The notes beneath the pieces are model-generated. The model searched no databases. It saw only the letters and a list, made by a program, of their open reading frames with translations, and was not told where the DNA came from. Below are positions 46,415 through 57,823 of a DNA stretch of 64,000 nucleotides, piece by piece. Within the stretch, counting starts at the first letter, position 1. Each line of letters opens with the position of its first letter. Source of the DNA: DAHVFK01 sp963755395 (GTDB taxonomy: Bacteria; Pseudomonadota; Gammaproteobacteria; Burkholderiales; SG8-39); NCBI GenBank assembly GCA_963755395.1, contig CAVWJJ010000002.1, positions 1,674,001 through 1,738,000 of the forward strand, in the 5' to 3' direction. The position numbers and the translations under genes are program-made.

Positions 46415-47698
46415 GTGGATGCGAATCAAAAGGCGGTCTCGCGCTACGTCAGCCATCTCACCAAGGAAACCTACGCGCTCATTCTCGCCGGCGGGCGCGG
46501 CACGCGGCTGCAAGCGCTGACGGACTGGCGCGCCAAGCCGGCGGTGCCGTTCGGCGGCAAGTTCCGCATCATCGATTTCACGCTCTCCAATTGCGTCAAC
46601 TCCGGCGTGCGCCGCATCGGCGTCGCCACGCAGTACAAGGCGCAGAGCCTGATCCGCCACCTGCAGCGCGGCTGGAGCTTTCTCGACGGGCGCATTCGCG
46701 AATCGATCGACATCCTTCCGGCCCAGCAGCAGGTCGCAGAGCGCTGGTACGGCGGCACCGCGGACGCGGTCTACCAGAACCTCGACATCCTGCGCTCGGA
46801 CGGCTGCGCCTACGTGCTGGTGCTTTCGGGCGACCACGTCTACAAGATGGATTACGGCAAGCTGCTCGCCCAGCACGCCTCGAGCGGCGCCGACATGACC
46901 GCCGCCTGCGTCGAGGTGCCGCTGCGCGACTCGAAGAGCTTCGGCGTGATGAACGTCGACGCGAACGGCCGCGTGGTCGATTTCGTCGAAAAACCCGAGC
47001 GCGCGGATCCCATGCCGGGCTCGACCGACCGCTTCCTCGCCAACATGGGCGTGTACGTGTTCAACGCCGGCTTCCTGTTCGAGCAGGTTGCGCGCGACGC
47101 CGACGTGAAGAAGTCGAGCCATGACTTCGGCAAGGACGTCATTCCCTACGTGCTTCCGCGCTACCGCGTCCACGCCCACCGCTTTGCCGACAGTTGCGTC
47201 GGCATGAGCGGCGCCACGCCGTACTGGCGCGACGTCGGCACGCTCGACGCCTACTACGAGGCCAACATGGAGCTGCTCAGGGTCACCCCGGAGCTGAACA
47301 TGTACGACACCGAGTGGCCGATCTGGACCTACCAGGAGCAGCTTCCGCCCGCGAAGTTCGTCTTCGACCAGGACGCGCGGCGCGGGATCGCGGTCGATTC
47401 GATGGTTTCCGGCGGCTGCATCATCAGCGGCGCCACGGTGCGCCGATCGCTGCTCTTCTCCAACGTGCGGGTCGAGAACAACGCCCGGGTCGAGGACTCG
47501 GTCGTGCTGCCGGACGTCGAAATCGCGTCGAACGCGGTGGTCAAGCGCGCGATCCTGGACCGCGGTTGCCGCATCACGGAGGGCATGGTAGTCGGGCTCG
47601 ACCATGAGGAAGACCGCAAGCGCTTCAGCGTGACCGAGCACGGGCTCACCATCGTCACGCCGGACATGCTCGGCCAGAAAGTGAACCACGTGCGCTGA
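46415..47698 (+). CDS. glgC: Glucose-1-phosphate adenylyltransferase GlgC
   Basis: Makes ADP-glucose for glycogen synthesis. The 427-residue protein has the nucleotide-binding GGRGTRL (27-32), KPAVPFGGKFRIIDF, SGDHVYKMDY and the C-terminal left-handed helix that carries regulation. The GTG at 46415 after a GGAGGG site is chosen; a longer reading adds a basic extension with no homology. It starts the operon glgC-glgP-glgA. Confidence 0.95.
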   Translation: MDANQKAVSRYVSHLTKETYALILAGGRGTRLQALTDWRAKPAVPFGGKFRIIDFTLSNCVNSGVRRIGVATQYKAQSLIRHLQRGWSFLDGRIRESIDILPAQQQVAERWYGGTADAVYQNLDILRSDGCAYVLVLSGDHVYKMDYGKLLAQHASSGADMTAACVEVPLRDSKSFGVMNVDANGRVVDFVEKPERADPMPGSTDRFLANMGVYVFNAGFLFEQVARDADVKKSSHDFGKDVIPYVLPRYRVHAHRFADSCVGMSGATPYWRDVGTLDAYYEANMELLRVTPELNMYDTEWPIWTYQEQLPPAKFVFDQDARRGIAVDSMVSGGCIISGATVRRSLLFSNVRVENNARVEDSVVLPDVEIASNAVVKRAILDRGCRITEGMVVGLDHEEDRKRFSVTEHGLTIVTPDMLGQKVNHVR

Positions 47699-47734
47699 GC
47701 GCGGCCCGCCCGCGGTGGTAAGATCGCCGCCAAC

Positions 47735-50290
47735 TTGCGTGGCACTCCTTATCGGCTGGACGTTCGCCCGAAGCTGCCGCAGCGCCTGCAGCGACTGGAA
47801 GAGCTTGCCGACAATCTCTGGTACAGCTGGGACCGGCCGACCCGTACCCTGTTCGCGCGGCTGGACCGCTCACTGTGGCAGATCATCGGCCACAGCCCCA
47901 AGGCCTTCCTGCGCAACGTCGACCAGCAGCGGCTGGACGAGGCCGCCGAGGACCCGGTGTTCCTCAACAGCTTTCACAGCGTACTTTCCGAGTACGACAG
48001 CTACCATGAGGCGCCGACCAAGGGTAACCGCACCGCCCAGCTGCGGTGCGACGACGTCGTTGCCTACTTCTGCGCCGAGTTCGGGCTGCACGAGAGCCTG
48101 CCGATCTATTCCGGCGGGCTGGGCATCCTGGCCGGCGACCACACCAAGACCGCGAGCGACCTCTGGCTGCCGTTCGTCGGCGTCGGGCTGCTCTACCGCC
48201 AGGGCTATTTCCAGCAGACGATAGACGGCGAAGGCCGTCAGCACGCGATCAACGCCGACACCGAATTCGACCAGCTGCCGGTCGAGCCGGCGTTGCGCAA
48301 CGACGGCAGCGAGCTGCACGTTCCGATCGACCTGCCGGGGCGCCGGGTCCAGCTCAAGGTCTGGCGCGCGCGGGTCGGCCACGTCTCGCTCTGCCTGCTG
48401 GATACCGACCTGCCCGAGAACGCGCCGCACGACCGCGGCATCGCTCACCAGCTCTATATCGGCGACCTCGAGACCCGGCTCGAGCAGGAGCTGATGCTCG
48501 GCGTGGGCGGCGCGCGCGCCCTGGCCGCGCTCGGCGTCAAACCCGATTGCTGGCACCTGAACGAGGGCCATCCGGCGTTTGTCGCCTTCGAGCGCATGCG
48601 CATGCTGATGATCGGCGGACTCGACTTCGACACGGCGCTGGAGGCGGTCGCCGCCAACACGGTCTTCACCACCCACACGCCGGTCGCGGCCGGGCACGAT
48701 CATTTTCCCGAAGCACTGGTGCGCAAGTACCTCGAGACCGCGTGCCCGGAGCTCAACGGCAACATGGACGCCGCAATGGCGCTCGGACACTCGCCCTCGA
48801 CGCGTGACTTCAACATGACCGCGCTCGCGGTTCGCACCTCGCGCCACCAGAACGGCGTGTCGCGCATTCACGGCCGCGTTTCCTCCAAGATCTGCGCCGA
48901 GCTCTGGCCGCAGATCGACCCCGATGAGAACCCGCTCACGTACATCACCAACGGCGTGCACGTGCCGACTTTTCTCGCCGAGGCCTGGCATCGCGTGTTC
49001 GACGATCACCTCGGGCCTGGCTGGGGCCAGCGGCTGCAGGACAGCCAATGCTGGCAGGGAGTACGCCAGGTTCCCGATGCGCAGTTCTGGAATGTGCATC
49101 AGACCCTGAAGGCCGAGATGCTGTACCTCGTGTCCCACCGCATCCGCGCGCAGCACGCGCGCAACCAGGGCTCGGAGGCGCACCTGGACCGCATGCTCAA
49201 GTTCGCCGATCCGGCCAACCCGACGGTGCTGACCATCGGCTTCGCGCGCCGCTTCGCGACTTACAAGCGCGCCACGCTGCTGTTCAACCGGCTCGACTGG
49301 CTGCGCGAACTGGTGAGCGACCCCAAGCGCCCGGTGGTATTCGTGTTCGCCGGCAAGGCGCACCCCGCCGACCAACCCGGCCAGGAACTGATCCGCCGCA
49401 TCGCCGAGGTAGCGCGCATGCCGGAGTTCGAATCCAGGATCCTGCTGGTCGAGGGCTACGACCTGCGCCTCGCGCGCAGGCTGGTGTCGGGCGTCGACGT
49501 CTGGCTCAACAACCCCGTCTACCCGCTCGAGGCCTGCGGCACCTCGGGCATCAAGGCCGGCATCAACGGAGTGCCCAATCTCTCGGTACTCGACGGCTGG
49601 TGGGGCGAGGGCTACAACGGCAAGAACGGCTGGGCCATCAAGTCGGCCTCCGACACGCTCGACGCCGCGCGCCGCGACGAGGACGAGGCGCGCACGCTGT
49701 ACGAGCTGCTGCAGGACCAGGTGATCCCGCTCTACTACGCCACCACTCCGGCGGGCTACTCACCCGGCTGGGTCGCACTGGCCAAGGAATCGATCGTCTC
49801 GCTGGTGCCGCGCTTTTCCTCAATGCGCATGCTGAGCGAGTACGTCGACGGCGTCTACCAGCCGGCCATGCGGCAGTGGCGCCGCTACGCCGAGCAGGAT
49901 TTCGCCGCCGCGCGGCGCCTCGCGCTATGGAAGGCGAAGCTGCGCGCGGGCTGGGGCGGAGTAAGCCTGCGCCGGGTGGACGAGCCGACGCGGCGCATCG
50001 ACTACGGGGGCAAGCTGCGCGTCGAGGTCGCGCTGCGCCTGAACGGTCTGGCACCGGACGACATCGCAGTCGAAGTGATGCTCGGGCGTCCCGGCAACGA
50101 GCGCGCCTCGCAGAGCACGAGGCGCGAGCGTCTGGCCTACCAGCGCCCGTTGCCCGAGAGCGGCGAGCACCTGTACGCGCTCGAGTTCGCGCCGCCGATC
50201 GCCGGCCGCATCGAGTATCGCGTGCGCGCCTACCCTTCCCACGATCTGCTCACGCACCCCTTCGAGACGGGAATGATGGTGTGGCTGTAG
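47735..50290 (+). CDS. glgP: Alpha-glucan phosphorylase GlgP
   Basis: Phosphorolyses glycogen to glucose 1-phosphate. The 851-residue protein is of the subgroup with an N-terminal DUF3417 (LPQRLQRLEELADNLWYSWDRPTRTLF). The catalytic part has FGLHESLPIYSGGLGILAGDH, HLNEGHPAF, TNGVHVPTF and, near the PLP site, NPVYPLEACGTSGIKAGINGVPNLSVLDGWW. No ATG is near; a TTG at 47735 is the likely start, 36 bases after glgC. It overlaps glgA by ten bases. Breakdown and synthesis enzymes are thus made together. Confidence 0.93.
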   Translation: MRGTPYRLDVRPKLPQRLQRLEELADNLWYSWDRPTRTLFARLDRSLWQIIGHSPKAFLRNVDQQRLDEAAEDPVFLNSFHSVLSEYDSYHEAPTKGNRTAQLRCDDVVAYFCAEFGLHESLPIYSGGLGILAGDHTKTASDLWLPFVGVGLLYRQGYFQQTIDGEGRQHAINADTEFDQLPVEPALRNDGSELHVPIDLPGRRVQLKVWRARVGHVSLCLLDTDLPENAPHDRGIAHQLYIGDLETRLEQELMLGVGGARALAALGVKPDCWHLNEGHPAFVAFERMRMLMIGGLDFDTALEAVAANTVFTTHTPVAAGHDHFPEALVRKYLETACPELNGNMDAAMALGHSPSTRDFNMTALAVRTSRHQNGVSRIHGRVSSKICAELWPQIDPDENPLTYITNGVHVPTFLAEAWHRVFDDHLGPGWGQRLQDSQCWQGVRQVPDAQFWNVHQTLKAEMLYLVSHRIRAQHARNQGSEAHLDRMLKFADPANPTVLTIGFARRFATYKRATLLFNRLDWLRELVSDPKRPVVFVFAGKAHPADQPGQELIRRIAEVARMPEFESRILLVEGYDLRLARRLVSGVDVWLNNPVYPLEACGTSGIKAGINGVPNLSVLDGWWGEGYNGKNGWAIKSASDTLDAARRDEDEARTLYELLQDQVIPLYYATTPAGYSPGWVALAKESIVSLVPRFSSMRMLSEYVDGVYQPAMRQWRRYAEQDFAAARRLALWKAKLRAGWGGVSLRRVDEPTRRIDYGGKLRVEVALRLNGLAPDDIAVEVMLGRPGNERASQSTRRERLAYQRPLPESGEHLYALEFAPPIAGRIEYRVRAYPSHDLLTHPFETGMMVWL

Positions 50291-51713
50291 ACGCTGCGTT
50301 GCGGGTGTTGTACGTCACGCCCGAGGTCGCCCCGTGGGTCAAGACCGGGGGCCTGGGAGAAGTCGCGCAAGGACTGTCGTCGGCACTCGCCGCGGCGGGC
50401 GCGCAGGTGCGACTGCTGGTGCCGGCCTACCCCGCGCTGCGCGCCGCTTTCCCGCAGGCGCGCGCGGTGGCGGATTTTCCCGCTCCGGGCGGCGCCCTTC
50501 CGCCGGCGCGGCTGCTCGAGGCGCCAGGCGCACCGCCGCTCTGGCTGCTCGACTGCCCGTCGCTGTTCGAGCGCGCCGGCAATCCCTACCAGAGTCCGCA
50601 ACGCGAGGACTGGCCGGACAATGATCTGCGCTTCGGGCTGCTGTCGCGCGTCGCCGCGCTGCTTGCCGGCGACGCCTCGCCGCTCGACTGGCGGCCGGAC
50701 GTGGTTCACTGCAACGACTGGCAGAGCGCGCTTGCCCCGGCCTACCTCGCGCACGCGCCCGGCGCGCACGCGGCGACGGTGATGACGATCCACAACCTCG
50801 CCTACCAGGGCCTTTTCCCGCGCGATGCGCTCGAAGCGCTCGCGCTGCCGGCCTCGTCTTTCGTGCCCGACGGGCTCGAGTTCTACGGCAAGCTCTCGTT
50901 TCTCAAGGCGGGGCTGCACTACGCCGAGCTGGTCACCACCGTCAGCCCCGGCTACGCGCGCGAAATCCAGACCCCCGAGCTTGGATTTGGCCTGGACGGG
51001 TTGCTGCGCGCGCGCGCGGCCGACCTGGTCGGCATCCTGAACGGCGTCGACACCGAGCTATGGGACCCCGCGCGCGATCCGCTGATCCCGCAGCGCTACG
51101 ACGTCGACTGGCTCGAGCGCAAGGCGCCCAACAAGGCCGCACTGCAGCGCGCCTTCGGCCTGCAGGAAACGGCGGGCGCTCCGCTGCTCGGCATGGCGAG
51201 CCGCCTGGTGCCGCAGAAAGGCGCCGACCTGGTACTCGCCGTCGCCGACGACCTGGTGCGGACCGGCGCGCAGCTGGTCATCCTCGGCACCGGCGAACGC
51301 GAAATCGAAAGCGGCCTGCGCGCCCTCGCGGCGCGCCATCCGCGCCACGTGGCGGCGCGCATCGCCTTCGACGAGCCGCTCGCGCACCTGATCGAGGCCG
51401 GCGCCGACATGTTCCTCATGCCCTCGCGCTTCGAGCCCTGCGGACTGAACCAGCTCTACAGCATGCGCTACGGCACTCCGCCCGTGGTGCGGCGCACCGG
51501 AGGTCTGGCCGATTCGGTCAGCGAGCGAACCGGATTCCTGTTCAATGAGCCCACGCCGCAGGCGCTGCGCGCCGCGCTCGGGCGTGCGCTCGAGGCCTGG
51601 CGCAAGCCGAGCGCCTGGCGCACGCTGCAGCGCAACGGCATGCGGCGCGACTTCGGCTGGGGCGTTCCGGCGCGCGCCTACCTCGCGGCCTACCGGCGCG
51701 CGCTCGGCCGTCG

Positions 51714-51717
<4 letters not shown>
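50281..51717 (+). CDS. glgA: Glycogen synthase GlgA
   Basis: Extends glycogen chains from ADP-glucose (GT5). The 478-residue protein has the ADP-glucose motif KTGGL at 21-25, then HCNDWQSALAPAYL, TIHNLAYQG and the C-terminal ADP-binding FEPCGLNQLYSMRYGT with TGGLADSV. The GTG at 50281 overlaps the glgP stop by ten bases. It ends at a CTAG shared with the stop of the convergent groL paralogue. Confidence 0.95.
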
Positions 51718-53321
<1,604 letters not shown>

Positions 53322-53375
53322 CGCGATCTCCCGGCATTCGATGCGCAAAGCCTAGCGCCGGCCGACGGGCGCCGC

Positions 53376-53389
53376 TTGACCGGGATCAA
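53376..53389 (-). promoter_or_regulatory. FNR/ANR-type box between groL and pncA
   Basis: TTGAC-CGGG-ATCAA, an FNR/ANR-type inverted repeat centred at 53382.5. For the minus-strand groL paralogue a class II start would lie near 53341, and TAGGCT (53354-53349) is in -10 position. It is too close to the pncA start (5 bases) to activate that gene from upstream, but could repress it. Confidence 0.55.
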
Positions 53390-53393
53390 GACC

Positions 53394-53984
53394 ATGTCCA
53401 AGCTTGCCTTCGTGAACCAGTCACTGCCCGGGCCAAACGACGCCCTTCTCCTGGTCGACGTGCAAAACGACTTCCTCCCCGGGGGAGCGCTCGCCGTCGG
53501 GCGCGGGGACGAGGTCCTCGCACCGCTCAACGACGCGATTCGCGCCTTCGCGCGCGCCGGGCGCCCGGTCTTCGCTTCGCGCGACTGGCACCCGCCGAAC
53601 CATTGTTCTTTCAAAGCTCGTGGAGGCCCCTGGCCGCCCCATTGCGTCGCCGGCACGCCGGGGGCCGAGTTCGCCGGCGGGCTCGTGCTTCCCGCCTCTG
53701 CGGTCGTGGTGTCCAAGGCGACGACAGCGGACGCCGATTCCTACTCGGCATTCGTGGGCACCGATCTCGCGGCGCAGCTCCGCCGCCGGGGCGTGCGACG
53801 CGTAGCGGTGGGTGGGCTAGCGACCGACTATTGCGTGCTCAACACGGTGCTCGACGCGCGCGCCGAGGGCTTCGAGGTTTCCGTGCTGGCCCACGCCGTG
53901 CGTGCGGTGGATGTCGCGCGCGGCGACGGCGAGCGGGCGCTGGCGAAGATGGAGCAAGCGGGCGCGCGGCTGGCGCAGGCATGA
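53394..53984 (+). CDS. pncA: Nicotinamidase PncA
   Basis: Hydrolyses nicotinamide to nicotinate in NAD salvage. The 196-residue protein has the triad Asp22 (VDVQNDF), Lys108 (VVSKAT) and Cys147 (ATDYCVLNT), and the metal site D64-x-H66-x3-H70 (RDWHPPNH). The ATG at 53394 follows GGGATCAAG, which is also half of the FNR-type box. It overlaps pncB by four bases. Confidence 0.94.
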   Translation: MSKLAFVNQSLPGPNDALLLVDVQNDFLPGGALAVGRGDEVLAPLNDAIRAFARAGRPVFASRDWHPPNHCSFKARGGPWPPHCVAGTPGAEFAGGLVLPASAVVVSKATTADADSYSAFVGTDLAAQLRRRGVRRVAVGGLATDYCVLNTVLDARAEGFEVSVLAHAVRAVDVARGDGERALAKMEQAGARLAQA

Positions 53985-55312
53985 GTGGCGAAGCGCGCGA
54001 CCCCGGCGCGAGCGCACTGCTGACAGACCTGTACCAGCTGACGATGCTCAAGTCGTACTTCGAGCTCGACATGCAGCAGACCGCGGTATTCGAGTTCTTC
54101 GTGCGCAAGCTGCCCTCGACGCGCAATTTCCTGCTCGCCGCGGGGCTCGAGCAGGCACTCGAATACCTCGAGAATCTGCGCTTCAGCGCGCAGGAGCTCG
54201 CCTGGCTCGCCGCGCAGCCGGGGTTCGAGGCGCGCTTCATCGACTGGCTCGACGCGCTGCGCTTCACGGGGGACGTCGACGCGATGCCTGAGGGCACGCC
54301 GTTCTTCCCCGATGAGCCGATCCTGCGCGTCGCGGCGCCGCTGCCGCAGGCGCAGCTGGTCGAGACGCGGCTCGTGGCACTGATGCACTTTTCTTCGCTC
54401 ATCGCGAGCAAGGCCGCGCGCTGCGTGCTCGCGGCGCCGGGCAAGCTGCTGGTGGACTTCGGCCTGCGGCGCGCGCACGGCGCCGAGGCGGGTCTGCTCG
54501 CGGCACGTGCGGCCTATCTGGCGGGTTTCGGCGGGACGGCGACAGTCCTGGCGGGCGAGCGCTTCGGCATTCCCCTGTACGGGACGATGGCGCATTCGTA
54601 CATCGAGGCGCACGACAGCGAGAGCGCTGCCCTGGCCAACTTCGCGCGCGGGCATCCGGACAACACCACCTTGCTGATCGATACCTACGATACCGAAGCC
54701 GGCGCGCGCAAAGTGGTCGAGCTCGCGCCGCACTTAAAGGGCGAAGGGATCGATATCAAAGCGGTACGCATAGATTCCGGCGACCTCGCCGCGCATGCGC
54801 GCAAGGTGCGCGCCATTCTTGATGCGGGCGGTTGCGGCGCGATCCGAATCTTCGCTAGCGGCGGGCTTGACGAGAACGACCTCGAGCGGCTCGCCTCGGC
54901 CCCGATCGACGGCTTCGGCATCGGCACCAGCCTCACGACGTCGTCCGACGCGCCGGCGCTCGATTGCGCCTACAAGCTGGTCGAGTACGCAGGCGTCGCG
55001 CGGCGCAAGCGCGCCGAAGGCAAGGCAAACTGGCCGGGGCGCAAGCAGGTGTTTCGCTCCGCCGCGAGCGACGTGCTCGCACTCGAGTCAGAGCGCGGTC
55101 CGGGCGCACCCCTACTCGTTCCCGCGCTGCGCGGCGGCAAGCGGATCGCGCCGGCGCCCACGCTGGAAGCGATCCGCGCTCACGCGCGCGAGCAGCTCGC
55201 CTCGCTCGCGCCGGGCCTGCGCCGCCTGGCACCGGCCGACCCGCCTTACCGGGTCGAAGTGTCCGATGCGCTGCGCTCACTCGCCGCCGAAGTCGATCGG
55301 CGAGGCACGTAG
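53981..55312 (+). CDS. pncB: Nicotinate phosphoribosyltransferase PncB
   Basis: Converts nicotinate to nicotinate mononucleotide, the next salvage step after PncA. The 443-residue protein starts LLTDLYQLTMLKSYFE, has DFGLRRAHGAEAGLLAARAAYLAGF, the GTMAHSYIEAHDSE region with the His that is phosphorylated in this family, and IRIDSGDLAAHARKVR and IFASGGLDE at the PRPP/product site. The ATGA overlap with pncA shows coupling. Its last 67 bases overlap the convergent fatty-acid hydroxylase gene. Confidence 0.94.
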   Translation: MSGEARDPGASALLTDLYQLTMLKSYFELDMQQTAVFEFFVRKLPSTRNFLLAAGLEQALEYLENLRFSAQELAWLAAQPGFEARFIDWLDALRFTGDVDAMPEGTPFFPDEPILRVAAPLPQAQLVETRLVALMHFSSLIASKAARCVLAAPGKLLVDFGLRRAHGAEAGLLAARAAYLAGFGGTATVLAGERFGIPLYGTMAHSYIEAHDSESAALANFARGHPDNTTLLIDTYDTEAGARKVVELAPHLKGEGIDIKAVRIDSGDLAAHARKVRAILDAGGCGAIRIFASGGLDENDLERLASAPIDGFGIGTSLTTSSDAPALDCAYKLVEYAGVARRKRAEGKANWPGRKQVFRSAASDVLALESERGPGAPLLVPALRGGKRIAPAPTLEAIRAHAREQLASLAPGLRRLAPADPPYRVEVSDALRSLAAEVDRRGT

Positions 55313-55908
55313 CTCGTCGCCAGCAGCACGTCCCACAGCGGCGTGGTCACGCCGAAGTTGCGCTCGGGATGGTGATGGTGAATGTGATGACGCGCAGCCC
55401 AGCGCCGCAACCGGCCGTTGCGGAAACGCCTGTGATGGATCATGAAATGGGCCACGCCGTAGGCGACATAGCCGAACGCGATGCCGCTCGCGAGCAGCCA
55501 CACGTCCGGCGCCGGCGCGAACAGCACGCACAGCGCCACCACGCCGAACAGCACCAGGGCTGGCAGGAAGAAGGGCAGCGAATCGTAGCCGCGCGGATCC
55601 GCGTGATGCGAGGCATGCCCGCGCGCCATGGGCCGCAGCGGGCCGTGAAACACCCAGCGGTGGAAAACGTACTCCATGAAGCTGAACAGGAACAAGCCCA
55701 GCAGGATCAGCGCGACGGCCGCGGCAAGCTGAACGTGGTGCCGCAGCCCCGCGCTCAGGAGCGCGACCCCCAGCAGGGTGTCGAGCACCGATTCGAGCCA
55801 ATAATTAGCGCGGGTGCGCGACAGCCTGAACACCGCGTCAACCACCCTCGCCCAAGGCGTGATCCCGACCGTATCTCCACCCTGCATGTTGTTGTTCGTG
55901 TCCATCAT
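55246..55908 (-). CDS. Fatty acid hydroxylase / sterol desaturase family protein
   Basis: A 220-residue membrane di-iron enzyme. The His boxes are HRWVFHG, GHASHHAD, HFMIHH and HHIHHHHPERNFGVT, on and between four predicted helices. It probably hydroxylates a lipid. The ATG at 55908 overlaps the polX stop by four bases, so it is co-transcribed with polX. The extreme C-terminus after PRRSTSA is of low complexity and overlaps pncB. Confidence 0.85.
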   Translation of the reverse strand: MMDTNNNMQGGDTVGITPWARVVDAVFRLSRTRANYWLESVLDTLLGVALLSAGLRHHVQLAAAVALILLGLFLFSFMEYVFHRWVFHGPLRPMARGHASHHADPRGYDSLPFFLPALVLFGVVALCVLFAPAPDVWLLASGIAFGYVAYGVAHFMIHHRRFRNGRLRRWAARHHIHHHHPERNFGVTTPLWDVLLATSYVPRRSTSAASERSASDTSTR

Positions 55909-57656
55909 TCGACGCCCGATCGGCCTAAACGTTCACGCCTCGCGCCAAGAAGCGTTCTCAACTCGGCCAGCGGCCGGCAATTGAGCACGTCCTTCTTCTC
56001 CAGCCAGCCGCGCCGCGCCTGGCCCACGCCGTAGGCAAGGTTGTCGAATCCCCCCGTATCGTGCGCGTCCGAGTCGATCGACACCAGCACGCCCTCGTCC
56101 TTCGCCATGCGGCAATGCACGTCGCTCAGGTCGAGCCGCTCGGGGTGCGCGTTCAGCTCCAGGAACACACCCATGCCGCGCGCCTTGCGGATCACCGCCA
56201 GCATGTCGACATCGTACGCCTCGCGCACGCCGATCAGGCGCCCGGTCGGATGCGCAAGGATGGAAAGGTGCGGCCGCTCCATGGCCGCCAGCAGACGCTC
56301 GGTCTGCCGCGCACGCGACAGGTCGAACTTGCTATGCACCGCGCCGATCACCAGGTCGAGGCGCGCCAGTATCGAGTCCGGCAGGTCGAGCGCGCCGTCC
56401 TCGAGAATGTCGACCTCGATTCCCTTCAGCAGCGTGATGCCGCGCAGTATCCGGTTCAGGCGATCGATCTGATCGATCTGCTTCGCCAGCCGCTGCGGGT
56501 CGAGGCCGTGCGCCACGGCGACGCGGCGTGAATGTTCGGTGATCGCGAGGTAGCGCAGGCCCCGCGCGCGCGCGGCCTCGGCCATCTCGCGCAGCGTGTT
56601 GTGCCCGTCGGTGGCCCTGGTGTGCGCGTGCAGATCTCCCTGCAGGTCGGAGCGCTCGACCAGCCGCGGCAGCGCCCCGCGCCGCGCAGCCTCGATCTCG
56701 CCCCGGTCCTCGCGCAGCTCGGGCGGGATCTCGGGCAGGCCGACCGCGGCGTAAACCGAGGCCTCGGTCTCGCCGGCGAGCCGCCGCTTGCCCTTGAACA
56801 CGCCGTACTCGTTGATCTTCAGGCCACGCGCCTGCCCCAGCTTGCGGAGCGCAATGTTGTGCGCTTTCGAGCCGGTGAAGTAGTGCAACGCCGCGCCGAA
56901 GCTCTCCTGTGGCACCACCCGCAGATCGACCTGGATGCCGCAGGCGAGCACGACGCTCGCGCGCGTCCCGCCGCTGGCCAGGACGCGTGTCACCTCTGCG
57001 TAGCAGGTGAAGCGCCGCAGCACGTCCGCGGCGTCTTCCGCGGTGACCAGGATGTCGAGGTCGCCGACGGTTTCCCGCATGCGGCGGAAGCTGCCCGCCA
57101 CCACCACCTGCTCCACCCCGCGCGCGGCACGCAGGTGCGTCGCCAGTGGCTCGGCATACTGCGCCGCCAGCGCAAGCTTGTAGCGCTGTGCCGTGCCGAG
57201 ATGCGCTCGCACCGCCTCGAGCAGCTTCTTCTCCGTCTTCACGCCGAAGCCCGGCAAGCCACGCAGGCGCCCGTCGCGCGCGGCGCGATGCAGCTGCTGC
57301 GGTGTGTGCACGTCGAGCTCGCGGTACAGCGCCTGCACCTTCTTCGGCCCCAGTCCGGGGATGCGCAGCAGCTCGGTGATACCGGGCGGAGCGCGCTTGC
57401 GCAGCTGTTCGCGCAGCTTGCAGGTGCCGCTAGCCGCGATTTCGCGCATTTTGGCCGACAGGTCGTCGCCTATGCCCGACAGCTTGGGCAGGGCTCTGCC
57501 TTCGGCCAGCAGTGCCGGGATGTCCAGCTGCGACCCGCCGAGCAGGCGCGCAGCATTGCGGTAGGCACGCACGCGGAACGGGTTGCCACTCTCGAGTTCG
57601 AGCAGATCGGCGATCTCGTCAAACACCCGCGCGATGTCGGCATTGTGAACGGACAT
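55905..57656 (-). CDS. polX: Family X DNA polymerase with PHP domain (PolX)
   Basis: A 583-residue repair polymerase. The order is an N-terminal helix-hairpin-helix part (SGIGDDLSAKMREIA, IPGLGPKKVQALY), the nucleotidyltransferase palm with GSFRRMRETVGDLDIL (metal aspartates) and VDLRVV, and a C-terminal PHP phosphoesterase from about residue 345 (DLHAHTRATDGHNT, then ITEHSR, AHPTGR and SIDSDAHDT). Bacterial PolX fills short gaps and has 3'-5' exonuclease activity in the PHP part. The ATG at 57656 follows a GTG-less leader and gives the normal start. Confidence 0.94.
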   Translation of the reverse strand: MSVHNADIARVFDEIADLLELESGNPFRVRAYRNAARLLGGSQLDIPALLAEGRALPKLSGIGDDLSAKMREIAASGTCKLREQLRKRAPPGITELLRIPGLGPKKVQALYRELDVHTPQQLHRAARDGRLRGLPGFGVKTEKKLLEAVRAHLGTAQRYKLALAAQYAEPLATHLRAARGVEQVVVAGSFRRMRETVGDLDILVTAEDAADVLRRFTCYAEVTRVLASGGTRASVVLACGIQVDLRVVPQESFGAALHYFTGSKAHNIALRKLGQARGLKINEYGVFKGKRRLAGETEASVYAAVGLPEIPPELREDRGEIEAARRGALPRLVERSDLQGDLHAHTRATDGHNTLREMAEAARARGLRYLAITEHSRRVAVAHGLDPQRLAKQIDQIDRLNRILRGITLLKGIEVDILEDGALDLPDSILARLDLVIGAVHSKFDLSRARQTERLLAAMERPHLSILAHPTGRLIGVREAYDVDMLAVIRKARGMGVFLELNAHPERLDLSDVHCRMAKDEGVLVSIDSDAHDTGGFDNLAYGVGQARRGWLEKKDVLNCRPLAELRTLLGARRERLGRSGVE

Positions 57657-57823
57657 GTGGGGATTATTGCGCACTGTCGCCGTCGCGCGACAGCCTATCC
57701 GCCGACGGCGAATTCCGTCACCCGCGGATGTTGAGATCCGTCACCTGCGCGCGCCTGGCGAGCGCTATGGCCGTGATATGGCGCCGTTTTAGCTCCTGGC
57801 ACGAACTTCGCTCTCTTCAGGGC

